Part shown: piece after piece, positions 13,605 through 21,411 of the stretch
How the letters are laid out: every line of letters starts with the position of its first letter
Position numbering within the stretch: position 1 is the stretch's first letter
Assembly: GCA_000432435.1 (NCBI GenBank)
Contig: HF993131.1
Coordinates: 19,055 to 43,313, forward strand
DNA: 24,259 nucleotides
Direction of reading: 5' to 3'
From: Eubacterium sp. CAG:180
GTDB lineage: Bacteria; Bacillota; Clostridia; Oscillospirales; Acutalibacteraceae
Translations under genes and position numbers: made by a program
The notes under the pieces: generated by a model
The model's database searches: none
Told to the model about the DNA's origin: nothing
Seen by the model: the letters and a program-made list of their open reading frames with translations, nothing else

Positions 13605-14978
13605 TTATTTAAGCTTATCTATCATAATATGAGCCGCCTTGTATATATCACCGCAGCCGAGAGTCAGGACAAGGTCGCCGTCTTCGGCATTTTTAACAAC
13701 ATAATCGGCAACCTCCTCAAATGTATTAAACCACACGGAACCCGGAATTTTAGCGGCAAGCTGAGAAGTGTATACATTATAGGTATTGACTTCACGCGAG
13801 CCCATTATTTCAGTCATAACGCAATGGTCGGGTATGCTGAGTACCTTTGCGAAGTCATCCATCAGCATATATGTGCGCGAATAGGTAAACGGCTGAAACA
13901 CCGCCCAAACGCTGTGATATCCCATCTCCATAGCGGCGTCAATGGTAACCTTGAGCTCAGCCGGGTGGTGAGCGTAGTCATCTACAAAAGTAACGCCCTT
14001 ATATTTGCCGAGCAGCTCAAAACGTCTGTGAGCACCGCTGAATGCATCAAGTCCCCCGCGGCAAGACTCGGCGTCCGCGCCGGAATACATTGAAGCCGCC
14101 AAGGCCGCAAGTGCATTAAGGACATTGTGGAGCCCGGGAACTCTGAGCTTTATGTGGCAGAGAAATTCACCCTTGTGCATAGCGTCAAATTCATAATAAG
14201 CGCCATGTACGGGAGCGATATTTTCGGGATAATAATCATTTTCTTCAGCCATGCCGAAGGTAATAAGATCCTTGCCGGAAATGCCCTCCATAGCCTTTAA
14301 TGTGTTGGCATCATCGCCGTTGTAAATTACCGCCTTTGTCGCCATAGAAGCGAACTTATGGAAGCTTTTAATAAGATTATCAAGTGTTTTGAAATAGTCG
14401 AGATGATCCTCGTCTATATTGAGTATAACGGCAACATCCGGTGACAAGTCAAGGAATGTATCGACAAATTCGCACGCTTCACAGACAAAATTTTCACTCT
14501 TGCCCACTCTGCCGCTTGAGCCCATCATCGGAAGCTTTCCGCCGATTACGGCAGACGGGTCAAGCTTTGCGGTTATCATTATCTGCGTAGTCATAGATGT
14601 AGTTGTGGTCTTGCCGTGAGTTCCGCAAATGCCTATGCAGTTTTTATACATTCTCGAAATTGCGCCGAAAAGCTTTGAACGCTCAAAGGTCGGTATTCCG
14701 CTTGCCTTAGCGGCTACAAGCTCCGGATTATCTTTAAGCAAGGCCGCGGTATAAACTATCATCTCGGCGCCTTTTATATTTTCCGCCCTTTGACCCATGG
14801 TAACGGGGATACCGAGCTTACGTATTCGGTCAAGCGTATCGCTCTCGTTATTGTCCGAACCGGAGAGTTCATAGCCCCAGCTGTGAAGTATCTCGGCAAG
14901 CGGGCACATACCGCTGCCGCCTATCCCAATAAAGTGTACTCTCTTTACTTCTTTTAAAAGTGTATCTATGTCTTTCAT
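13605..14978 (-). CDS. murC: UDP-N-acetylmuramate--L-alanine ligase (MurC)
   Basis: MurC adds the first amino acid, L-Ala, to UDP-MurNAc in the cytoplasm using ATP. The protein begins with the UDP-binding loop VHFIGIGGSGMCPLAEIL, has the ATP P-loop GICGTHGKTTTTSM near residue 115, then NIDEDHLDYF and the C-terminal-domain motif FVDDYAHHPAELK. At 457 residues it is full length. I preferred ATG 14978 because AAAGG lies 10 nt upstream; an ATG at 14987 is only 1 nt from that site. In many Firmicutes murC sits in or near the dcw cluster. Here it is on the same strand as the cluster but 1.7 kb past ftsZ, beyond the two spore genes, with its own promoter. Confidence 0.97.
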   Translation of the reverse strand: MKDIDTLLKEVKRVHFIGIGGSGMCPLAEILHSWGYELSGSDNNESDTLDRIRKLGIPVTMGQRAENIKGAEMIVYTAALLKDNPELVAAKASGIPTFERSKLFGAISRMYKNCIGICGTHGKTTTTSMTTQIMITAKLDPSAVIGGKLPMMGSSGRVGKSENFVCEACEFVDTFLDLSPDVAVILNIDEDHLDYFKTLDNLIKSFHKFASMATKAVIYNGDDANTLKAMEGISGKDLITFGMAEENDYYPENIAPVHGAYYEFDAMHKGEFLCHIKLRVPGLHNVLNALAALAASMYSGADAESCRGGLDAFSGAHRRFELLGKYKGVTFVDDYAHHPAELKVTIDAAMEMGYHSVWAVFQPFTYSRTYMLMDDFAKVLSIPDHCVMTEIMGSREVNTYNVYTSQLAAKIPGSVWFNTFEEVADYVVKNAEDGDLVLTLGCGDIYKAAHIMIDKLK

Positions 14979-15027
14979 ATAAGTCATACCTTTCGGTTTA
15001 TTGTGTCAGTATTTCCGACTAAAATAT

Positions 15028-15056
15028 ATTATATTGCATTTCGGCAAAAATTTAAA
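15028..15056 (-). promoter_or_regulatory. Promoter of murC
   Basis: On the minus strand TTTAAA (15056-15051), a 17-nt spacer and a consensus TATAAT (15033-15028) lie 49 nt before the chosen ATG. It is back to back with the sigma-K-type promoter of spoVFA. Confidence 0.68.
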
Positions 15057-15072
15057 CCCTTAAATTATCTTT

Positions 15073-15101
15073 CACAATATATTTTCTGTATTCATATTAT
15101 A
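15073..15101 (+). promoter_or_regulatory. Probable sigma-K promoter of spoVFA-spoVFB
   Basis: CACA (15073-15076), a 16-nt spacer and CATATTATA (15093-15101) fit the known late mother-cell sigma-K consensus, mACm-N16-CATAnnnTA, at every specified base. Dipicolinate synthase genes are sigma-K controlled in Bacillus subtilis, so position and identity agree. It lies 36 nt before the spoVFA ATG. Confidence 0.78.
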
Positions 15102-15137
15102 GTGTATAGATATCCATCCGAAAAAGGAGGGAAATAA

Positions 15138-15971
15138 ATGAAAAAAATCGTTATTGCCGGCGGAGACAAAAGAATGAGCTGTCTCGCCGAGCTGCTTTTT
15201 AACAGCGGGTATTCTTTCGCGTCATATGCGGTAAACGGTGGTCTTACCAAAGACGAGTTTCTTTGTTATCTGCGCGAAAACAATAATATACTGCTGATAC
15301 TGCCGCTCCCCGTAAGCCGCGATAAAATTCACCTGAACACCGGCAAAGCGTTCGAAGACGTCAGGCTATCGGAAATCGGCGAATGTCTCGGAAAAAGTGA
15401 CACGGTAGCAGGAGGAATCATCGGCGACAGTCGCACTGTTTTGTCGGCAAACGGCACAAAAGTATATGATTACTATGATGAGGAATTTATTACGGACAAT
15501 GCCCGTTTGACCGCGCAATGTCTTAAATTTGTGTTAAATGAAAACGGAATATATGATTTCAGCGGCAAAAAGACGGCGATTACCGGATACGGCAGAACCG
15601 CGAAGGCTATTGCCGAATTTATGAAGGAAAACGGCGCAAAGGTACTGATAACGGCAAGAGACCCTCACGCACTCGCAGACGCGGTAAAAAAGGGATACAG
15701 CATATGCCTGCTGAGAGATTATGACTGCATAGCACACGACGCGGATATTTTAATAAACACCGTTCCCGCTGAAATAATAGATAAAAATATTTTGAGTCGA
15801 TTGAGAAAAGACGTTCTGCTTATAGATATAGCTTCTCCCCCGTTCGGAGTGGATATCGGGCTTGCCGGCTCTTACGGGATAAACGCTGTCAGAGCATTGG
15901 GGCTTCCCGGAAAATACGCTCCCGAAGAAGCCGGCAGGCTGATATTTAAGAAAGCTCAACCGCTTCTGTAA
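15138..15971 (+). CDS. spoVFA: Dipicolinate synthase subunit A (SpoVFA/DpaA)
   Basis: With subunit B this enzyme oxidises dihydrodipicolinate to dipicolinic acid in the mother cell during late sporulation; the acid loads the spore core with calcium. The 277-residue protein starts KKIVIAGGDKRMSCLAELL, a family hallmark. A Rossmann NAD(P) site follows near residue 145 (KTAITGYGRTAKAIAEF) and ends in LITARDP; DADILINTVPAEII and LIDIASPPFGVD come later. ATG 15138 has GGAGG 7 nt upstream. It is followed 12 nt later by its partner gene and preceded by a sigma-K-type promoter. Several Clostridium species lack this pair, so its presence is lineage-informative. Confidence 0.95.
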   Translation: MKKIVIAGGDKRMSCLAELLFNSGYSFASYAVNGGLTKDEFLCYLRENNNILLILPLPVSRDKIHLNTGKAFEDVRLSEIGECLGKSDTVAGGIIGDSRTVLSANGTKVYDYYDEEFITDNARLTAQCLKFVLNENGIYDFSGKKTAITGYGRTAKAIAEFMKENGAKVLITARDPHALADAVKKGYSICLLRDYDCIAHDADILINTVPAEIIDKNILSRLRKDVLLIDIASPPFGVDIGLAGSYGINAVRALGLPGKYAPEEAGRLIFKKAQPLL

Positions 15972-15983
15972 GGAGGGAAAAAT

Positions 15984-16553
15984 GTGCTGAACTTAGGATT
16001 TGCAATGTGCGGTTCGTTCTGTACGTTTAAAAAGGTGATCCCGATTATGGCTAAGCTTAAAAGCGACGGGTTTAACGTAGTGCCCATAATGTCTGAAACG
16101 GCATTTACAACCGATACACGTTTCGGCTCGGCTAAAGACTTCGCCGACGAAATAACCGAAATAACGGGAAACGATATTATAAGTACTCTGTCGAAGGCTG
16201 AGCCGATCGGCCCCAAAAAGCTGCTCGACTTACTTATTATCGCGCCGACTACGGGAAACACTCTCGGGAAAATGGCGAACGGCATAACTGATACGACCGT
16301 AACGCTTGCAGCTAAAGCGCACCTTCGCAACAGACGTCCGGTGGTAATAGCCGTTTCCACCAATGACGCGCTCGGTGCCACCGCTAAAAACATAGGTCTT
16401 TTAATGAACTGCAAATATATTTACTTCGTACCGATGAGGCAGGATGACTGCATTAACAAGCCGAATTCCATAGTTGCGGATTTTGAAAAAATACCCATAA
16501 CCGTATTGGATGCTTTAAACGGCAAACAGACCGAGCCCGTAATAATATCGTAA
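15984..16553 (+). CDS. spoVFB: Dipicolinate synthase subunit B (SpoVFB/DpaB)
   Basis: This is the flavoprotein-like second subunit of dipicolinate synthase. The 189-residue protein opens with the recognisable LGFAMCGSFCTFKKVIP and has the flavoprotein-fold motifs LIIAPTTGNTLGKMANGI and VIAVSTNDALGATAKNIG. The start is GTG 15984, with GGAGG 7 nt upstream; an overlapping ATG at 15982 stops after two codons. The ribosome binding site overlaps the spoVFA stop codon, consistent with coupled translation. A 15-bp terminator hairpin follows, so spoVFA-spoVFB is a closed two-gene unit. Confidence 0.95.
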   Translation: MLNLGFAMCGSFCTFKKVIPIMAKLKSDGFNVVPIMSETAFTTDTRFGSAKDFADEITEITGNDIISTLSKAEPIGPKKLLDLLIIAPTTGNTLGKMANGITDTTVTLAAKAHLRNRRPVVIAVSTNDALGATAKNIGLLMNCKYIYFVPMRQDDCINKPNSIVADFEKIPITVLDALNGKQTEPVIIS

Positions 16554-16583
16554 AGCCACACAAAGAGAAGAATGGCACAACTA

Positions 16584-16624
16584 AAATATCCGCATTCGTA
16601 AAATATCGAGTGCGGATATTTTTT
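16584..16624 (+). terminator. Terminator of spoVFA-spoVFB
   Basis: A 15-bp stem pairs 16584-16598 with 16607-16621 (one G-T wobble, 8-nt loop) and runs into TTTTTT. Confidence 0.93.
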
Positions 16625-16626
16625 CG

Positions 16627-16665
16627 ACAAAAAACGGACCGTAAAATTTTTACAGCCCGTTTTTT
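16627..16665 (-). terminator. Terminator of ftsZ
   Basis: A stem of about 13 bp with wobbles pairs 16634-16646 with 16647-16660. On the minus strand it is followed by TTTTTTGT. It is also T-rich on the plus side, so it can stop transcripts from both directions. Confidence 0.82.
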
Positions 16666-16700
16666 AAGGGATTTAATAAGAAAAAATACTGTGTAAAAAA

Positions 16701-17819
16701 TTACTTCTTACCGTTGAAAATGTCAAGAACGTCCATATATCCGTCGTCGCTTCCGAAGCCCTTGCCGTTGTCGGTAGTGCTGCTTACATCCTCAAAGCCG
16801 TCATCCTTGCCGCCGAACGAAAAATCATCGGTCTTATTGGGCTTTTTAGGCATACCGTTCTCATCCGTACCGAAGCCTGTTGCGATAACGGTAATTGTCA
16901 TCTCGTCTTCTTTTTCTTTATCGAGATCTACGCCGAAGATGATGTTAGCATCCTCATCAGCCGCTGCACGAACTATACCTGCCGCGGTGTCGATATCGTC
17001 AAGGCCAATATCCTCGGATGCGGAAATGCTTATTATAACGCCCTTAGCGCCGTCGATTGTGGATTCAAGAAGAGGGCTTGAAATAGCTCTCTGAGCCGCC
17101 TGCTCAGCCTTATCCTTGCCTTTGGCGGTACCCACGCCCATATGAGCATGACCCGCATCTTTCATAACTGCGGTTACATCGGCAAAGTCAAGGTTTATAA
17201 GAGCCGGCTTAATAATAAGGTCGGAAATGCTCTTAACGCCCTGGCGAAGAACATCATCTGCTATATCAAACGCATTGAGAAGAGTAATCTTCTGCTCGGA
17301 TACCTGCTTTAATCTTTCGTTGGGAATAACAACAAGGCTGTCTACATGGCCTGCAAGCTCTGCAATACCTGCCTCTGCCTGCTGCATACGTACCTTACCC
17401 TCAAAATCAAAAGGCTTTGTAACTATACCTACGGTGAGTATTCCCTTTTCCTTAGCAATCTCGGCAATAACGGGAGCTGCGCCTGTGCCTGTTCCGCCGC
17501 CCATACCTGCGGTAATAAACACCATCTGTGTATCATTGAGCGCTTCAATAATTGCGTCGCGGCTCTCCTCGGCAGCTTTCTGACCGATTTCGGGCTTTGC
17601 CCCGGCGCCTCTGCCCTGCGTAATCTTTTCGCCTATCTGAATTTTCTGACCGGCTTTTGAAAAAGCAAGCGTCTGCTTATCGGTATTTATAGCTATAAGC
17701 TGAACTCTGCCGAAGTCATTGTTTGCCATACTGTTGACAGCATTTCCGCCGCCTCCGCCAACGCCTATAACTTTAATATTAGTAACGTCATTAAATTCGT
17801 TGTCCATTTCAAAATCCAT
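16701..17819 (-). CDS. ftsZ: Cell division protein FtsZ
   Basis: FtsZ is the tubulin-like GTPase that forms the Z ring at mid-cell. The 372-residue protein has the nucleotide site start IGVGGGGGNAVNSM, the tubulin signature GMGGGTGTGAAPVIAE, and the T7 loop LINLDFADVTAVM needed for GTP hydrolysis. A linker of about 50 acidic and glycine-rich residues follows, then the tail DGYMDVLDIFNGKK. That tail lacks the usual proline and Phe/Trp-Leu of the conserved C-terminal peptide (for example LDIPTFLR in Bacillus). ATG 17819 has GGAGG 10 nt upstream. It is last in the dcw cluster, with its own promoter and a separate terminator. ftsA is not next to it. Confidence 0.98.
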   Translation of the reverse strand: MDFEMDNEFNDVTNIKVIGVGGGGGNAVNSMANNDFGRVQLIAINTDKQTLAFSKAGQKIQIGEKITQGRGAGAKPEIGQKAAEESRDAIIEALNDTQMVFITAGMGGGTGTGAAPVIAEIAKEKGILTVGIVTKPFDFEGKVRMQQAEAGIAELAGHVDSLVVIPNERLKQVSEQKITLLNAFDIADDVLRQGVKSISDLIIKPALINLDFADVTAVMKDAGHAHMGVGTAKGKDKAEQAAQRAISSPLLESTIDGAKGVIISISASEDIGLDDIDTAAGIVRAAADEDANIIFGVDLDKEKEDEMTITVIATGFGTDENGMPKKPNKTDDFSFGGKDDGFEDVSSTTDNGKGFGSDDGYMDVLDIFNGKK

Positions 17820-17858
17820 TTGAGAACATCCTCCATTATGTAAAGTCTTTTATTTCAC

Positions 17859-17892
17859 ACCTAAATAAAGTTAAACTCATACCTATTTAGGT
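17859..17892. promoter_or_regulatory. Possible operator or leader hairpin upstream of ftsZ
   Basis: ACCTA-TT-TAGGT (17881-17892) is a perfect dyad placed over the expected ftsZ transcription start. A further half-site, ACCTAAATA (17859-17867), lies 22 bp away in direct orientation and can also pair with TATTTAGGT (17884-17892) in RNA. A repressor site or a leader hairpin are both possible. I know no regulator for this exact motif. Confidence 0.45.
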
Positions 17893-17893
17893 T

Positions 17894-17922
17894 AGTATAT
17901 CATATTATCCCGTTATTTTCAA
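17894..17922 (-). promoter_or_regulatory. Promoter of ftsZ
   Basis: On the minus strand TTGAAA (17922-17917), a 17-nt spacer and TATACT (17899-17894) each match the consensus at 5 of 6 positions. The promoter lies in the 131-nt gap between ftsQ and ftsZ and gives a leader of about 68 nt. Confidence 0.75.
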
Positions 17923-17950
17923 CGTTTTTTTGCATTTATATTGTATATAA

Positions 17951-18925
17951 TTACGGAGATATAAACGGAACCGTTGTGTTATCCTCACGCTGAGGACTGA
18001 GATATGCCTTTTTGTCAATCGTGAAATCTATACTGCCCGTAAAATCGGGATTATCGCTGTCAAGCCTTGTCAGGGCAGCTTTTACAAAGTCCATTTTATC
18101 GTTCACGGAGGACGAAAGTCCCAAAAGCACGGTAACGCGCTCCTTATATACCAATTTAATATTGGAATGGTTGCTCACATCTATACTTGTTATTCCGCTG
18201 AGTTCATTTGATTCAAGCAATGTCAGCACATTTTTTATAATGCCGAGGTCGTCGTTGTCCTGAAATTCCACGATTTCCCCCGGTACCGCCGAAATCACCG
18301 GTGAGGAATCAATTATGATAATACCGTCGCCGATAGTCATAAGTCCGTCCTCAAGCACTTTGCCCTTGTCGGAAACCAACGTAAAGCTGTCGCCGTTGTC
18401 TATTGCAAGCTTTGCGGTTGCAGCCGTGATTTTTATCGTTATTGTTCCCGAAAGATTGCGTTTTATTTCGGCCGACTCAACATAAGGAAGGGTACATTCG
18501 ATTCCGGAGGCTGTTTTTTTCTTGCTTGTCATAAACATATTGTCGCCTATATTTATCTGCGACGCAGCTATAACATCCTCATTGTTGTATATCTCGTCAC
18601 CGGTAACCGCAACATTGTCTATACGGAAAAAGACCGTAAGCGAAAGAGTTACTGCGACGGCAATTATAATTATAATACCCAGGATAAGAGCAATCAGCTT
18701 TTTTATCCTGCGTTTTTTCATTTTAATGAGCCTGCTGCGACGGCGCATTTCATCGCGCGAGAGCTGCTGCCTGCCGCCCTGCGTGCGCTCATCTGCCCTG
18801 CCGTATGTTATATCGGTCGTCTGCCTCCTGCGAGTGCCGGTCGGTGCAGTCTTCTGCCGACTCCCCCGCGGGTTTCCCGACGTTTTCGGCGAGCTGCCTT
18901 GTCTCTTGTTTTTCGGTCCCGTCAT
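17951..18925 (-). CDS. ftsQ: Cell division protein FtsQ/DivIB
   Basis: FtsQ/DivIB is a single-pass divisome protein that links early and late septal proteins. The chain has a long basic disordered cytoplasmic tail (residues 1-76), one membrane helix (LIALILGIIIIIAVAVTLSL), a POTRA domain (FRIDNVAVTGDEIYNNEDVI, through VESAEIKRNL), and a DivIB-type outer domain. The length of 324 residues is normal for Gram-positives. I chose ATG 18925, with AAGGA 9 nt upstream; an ATG 6 nt earlier is only 3 nt from the site. The first 137 nt overlap the end of murA in another frame. The sequence family is poorly conserved, so the call rests on domain order and gene order. Confidence 0.88.
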   Translation of the reverse strand: MTGPKNKRQGSSPKTSGNPRGSRQKTAPTGTRRRQTTDITYGRADERTQGGRQQLSRDEMRRRSRLIKMKKRRIKKLIALILGIIIIIAVAVTLSLTVFFRIDNVAVTGDEIYNNEDVIAASQINIGDNMFMTSKKKTASGIECTLPYVESAEIKRNLSGTITIKITAATAKLAIDNGDSFTLVSDKGKVLEDGLMTIGDGIIIIDSSPVISAVPGEIVEFQDNDDLGIIKNVLTLLESNELSGITSIDVSNHSNIKLVYKERVTVLLGLSSSVNDKMDFVKAALTRLDSDNPDFTGSIDFTIDKKAYLSPQREDNTTVPFISP

Positions 18926-20183
18926 TTTCATTTATCCTTCTCACGTCTGCTCCGAGCAGATTCAGCACCTTTTCAGGAGCTTCATATCCTCTGTCCAAAT
19001 GCTGCGTACCTGTAATAACCGTCTTGCCGTTTGCGGCGAGACCGGCCGTTATAAGCGCAAAGCCTCCGCGAAGATCCGGAGCTACAACATTTGCGCCCGT
19101 CAGATACTTTGAACCCTCTATAACCGCCATTCTGCCCTCGACGCTTATTTTTGCGCCGAGCCGCATAAGCTCAGTTACGTGTTTAAATCTGCTCTCAAAT
19201 ATATTTTCAATTATTACGCTCGTGCCGTCCGCTACAGACAACATAGCTCCGACTATTGCCTGAGCATCGGTCGGAAAGCCCGGATACGGCATGGTGCGTA
19301 TCATTTTTACTCTTTTAAGTCTCGGCGGTGCGGACAGACATATCCACCTGCCGCTCGTCGTTATATCACAGCCTGCTTCGGAAAGCACCGGAATCAGCGC
19401 GCCGATATGTGCCGGAATTACGTCCTTTATGCAAATTCTGCCGCCGGTTGCCGATGCGGCTATAAGATAAGACGACGCCTCTATGCGGTCGGGTATAACG
19501 GTATGGCATGTGCCGTGAAGCTTTTTAGTGCCCTCTATTACTACCGTGCTGTCGCCGGCGCCGGAAATTTTAGCGCCGCAGCCGTTTAAAAAATCGGCAA
19601 GGTCGCTGATTTCCGGTTCTCGCGCCGCATTTGTAATAACGGTGGTTCCGTCCGCCGCGGCGGCGGCTATCATTATGTTTTCTGTGGCTCCGACACTCGG
19701 AAAAGAAAGCGTAATATCGGCACCGTGAAGACATTTGCCGAGCGAACAATACAGTCTGCCGTGTTCTTCGGTAATTTCGGCACCGAGCTTTCGCATCGAC
19801 GATAAATGCAGGTCAATAGGTCTGAGGCCTATTTCACAGCCTCCCGGCGAAGATATTTCCGCTTTTCCCGTACGTGCGAGCACAGCACCCAAAAAGACTA
19901 TTGATGAGCGCATTTCGCGCATTAAATCATCGGGAATTTCGCTTACGGTGATAACGGACGAGTCCACCTCTACCGTGTGACCGTCGCGTATCACCTTGCA
20001 GCCGAGATGCCGAAGTATTTGAATAGCGGCGTCTACATCCGAGAGAGCCGGACAATTATGTATTTTGCATTTGTCGCCTGTCAAGACCGTAGCCGCCAAA
20101 ATCGGCAGCGCGCTGTTTTTCGAGCCGTGGACTTCAATTTCTCCGCAGAGCCTTCGTCCGCCCTCTATTATTATCTTATCCAA
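18789..20183 (-). CDS. murA: UDP-N-acetylglucosamine 1-carboxyvinyltransferase (MurA), extended C-terminus
   Basis: MurA transfers enolpyruvate from PEP to UDP-GlcNAc, the first committed step of peptidoglycan synthesis. The protein shows HGSKNSALPILAA (substrate Lys-Asn), the active-site cysteine in SSPGGCEIGLRPIDLHL, PYPGFPTDAQA and DLRGGFALI. The cysteine, rather than aspartate, means it should be fosfomycin-sensitive. The family core ends near VLNLLGADVRRI. Here the frame runs 45-50 residues further in a Gln/Glu/Asp/Arg-rich tail that lies over the start of ftsQ, so the stop seems to have been lost. I prefer a TTG start at 20183 (MDKIIIEGG), 10 nt after AAGGGG. A GTG at 20192 is only 1 nt from that site but cannot be excluded. 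Confidence 0.95.
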   Translation of the reverse strand: MDKIIIEGGRRLCGEIEVHGSKNSALPILAATVLTGDKCKIHNCPALSDVDAAIQILRHLGCKVIRDGHTVEVDSSVITVSEIPDDLMREMRSSIVFLGAVLARTGKAEISSPGGCEIGLRPIDLHLSSMRKLGAEITEEHGRLYCSLGKCLHGADITLSFPSVGATENIMIAAAAADGTTVITNAAREPEISDLADFLNGCGAKISGAGDSTVVIEGTKKLHGTCHTVIPDRIEASSYLIAASATGGRICIKDVIPAHIGALIPVLSEAGCDITTSGRWICLSAPPRLKRVKMIRTMPYPGFPTDAQAIVGAMLSVADGTSVIIENIFESRFKHVTELMRLGAKISVEGRMAVIEGSKYLTGANVVAPDLRGGFALITAGLAANGKTVITGTQHLDRGYEAPEKVLNLLGADVRRINENDGTEKQETRQLAENVGKPAGESAEDCTDRHSQEADDRYNIRQGR

Positions 20184-20203
20184 TACATACACACCCCTTA
20201 AAG

Positions 20204-20221
20204 AAAAAGGTAACCCTTTTT
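20204..20221 (-). other. Small hairpin between murG and murA
   Basis: AAAAAGG (20204-20210) pairs with CCTTTTT (20215-20221) around a 4-nt loop, just ahead of the murA ribosome binding site. It is too A/T-rich to be a strong terminator. It could slow transcription or act as an mRNA processing site between the two genes. Confidence 0.35.
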
Positions 20222-20260
20222 CATATTATGCAGGGCTGTATGTTTTGGAAACGACAGCTG

Positions 20261-21385
20261 TTATTTTTTCTCCGCTAACTTTTCTATTATATCACAAATC
20301 ATCGCAGAAGAGTTTTCAACCGCCATTTTTTTTGCATTCCTGCCAAGTCTTACAAGAGTCTCGCGGTCTGCAACAAGTGAGTCAAACTCGGATATGAGTT
20401 TTTCGGGGGTTAAATCCTTTTCCTCAATAACGCGCGCGGCATCGTTTTCCACAAGAGCCATGGCGTTATGGTATTGATGGTTTTCGGCAACATTCGGTGA
20501 GGGAATAAGTATTGACGCTCTGCCGACTGCTTCGATCTCGGAAAGTGACGACGCACCGGCTCTGCCGATAACAAGGTCGCTTGCCGCAAGACAGACATCC
20601 ATATCATCTATATATTCGCGTATTACCACGTTGCTTGCTTTGTTCTCGTCCACGCCGAGCTCTTTTAGCTTTTCGGGAACCCATTTACCGTATTTTCCGG
20701 TAGAATGCATAAAGAACAGATTTTTATTTTGCCAACGCTCGGCTATCAAGGCAGTCATATTTTCATTTATCGCCTTTGCACCCAGACTGCCGCCCATCGA
20801 GAGCACCATTATGCTGTCGGGCGAGACACCGAGCTTTGCACGTGAAAATTCCCTGTCCGCTTCTATGATTTCGCTTCTTACCGGAAGCCCCGTAACTACA
20901 GGCTCATTTTTACATTCAAGGTGTTCCTCTGCCTTTTTAACCGTGAGCATAACCTTGTCCACCGTTTTGGCGAGAGCCTTGTTTGTAACGCCGGGATATG
21001 CGTTTTGCTCATGAATGGCTGTCTTTACGCCGAGCTTACAGGCCGTTCTGACAACGGGACCGCTGACATATCCGCCGAAGCCTACTACAACGTCCGGTTT
21101 AAATTCTTTGATTATTTTTTTGACCTCTCTCGATGAGCTTATCATAAGAAAGAGTGTTTTAATATTTTTAGCTATATTTTTGGCGGAAAACTTTCTCTGG
21201 AAGCCGGTAATTTCAATGGTTTTAAAGGCGAACCCCGCCGCAGGTACGAGCTTTGATTCCATATGCTCCTTTGTACCTATAAAAAGTATGTCGGCATCCG
21301 GATGGCGGCGTCTAAGCTCACCTGCGGACGCAAGCGCCGGATTTATATGTCCGCCGGTACCGCCGGCAGCGAATATGACTTTCAT
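20261..21385 (-). CDS. murG: UDP-GlcNAc--lipid I N-acetylglucosaminyltransferase (MurG)
   Basis: MurG converts lipid I to lipid II on the cytoplasmic face of the membrane. The 374-residue protein has the GT-B glycine loops FAAGGTGGHINPALA at the N-terminus and SMGGSLGAKAIN after the linker. HEQNAYPGVTNK lies between them, and the UDP-GlcNAc site region GRAGASSLSEIEAVGR and PSPNVAENHQYHNA comes later. The length is normal. ATG 21385 has AAGGAG 7 nt upstream, and the gene follows ftsW by 26 nt. Confidence 0.97.
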   Translation of the reverse strand: MKVIFAAGGTGGHINPALASAGELRRRHPDADILFIGTKEHMESKLVPAAGFAFKTIEITGFQRKFSAKNIAKNIKTLFLMISSSREVKKIIKEFKPDVVVGFGGYVSGPVVRTACKLGVKTAIHEQNAYPGVTNKALAKTVDKVMLTVKKAEEHLECKNEPVVTGLPVRSEIIEADREFSRAKLGVSPDSIMVLSMGGSLGAKAINENMTALIAERWQNKNLFFMHSTGKYGKWVPEKLKELGVDENKASNVVIREYIDDMDVCLAASDLVIGRAGASSLSEIEAVGRASILIPSPNVAENHQYHNAMALVENDAARVIEEKDLTPEKLISEFDSLVADRETLVRLGRNAKKMAVENSSAMICDIIEKLAEKK

Positions 21386-21411
21386 ATGTTTACTCCTTAT
21401 TCTTAGGCTTT

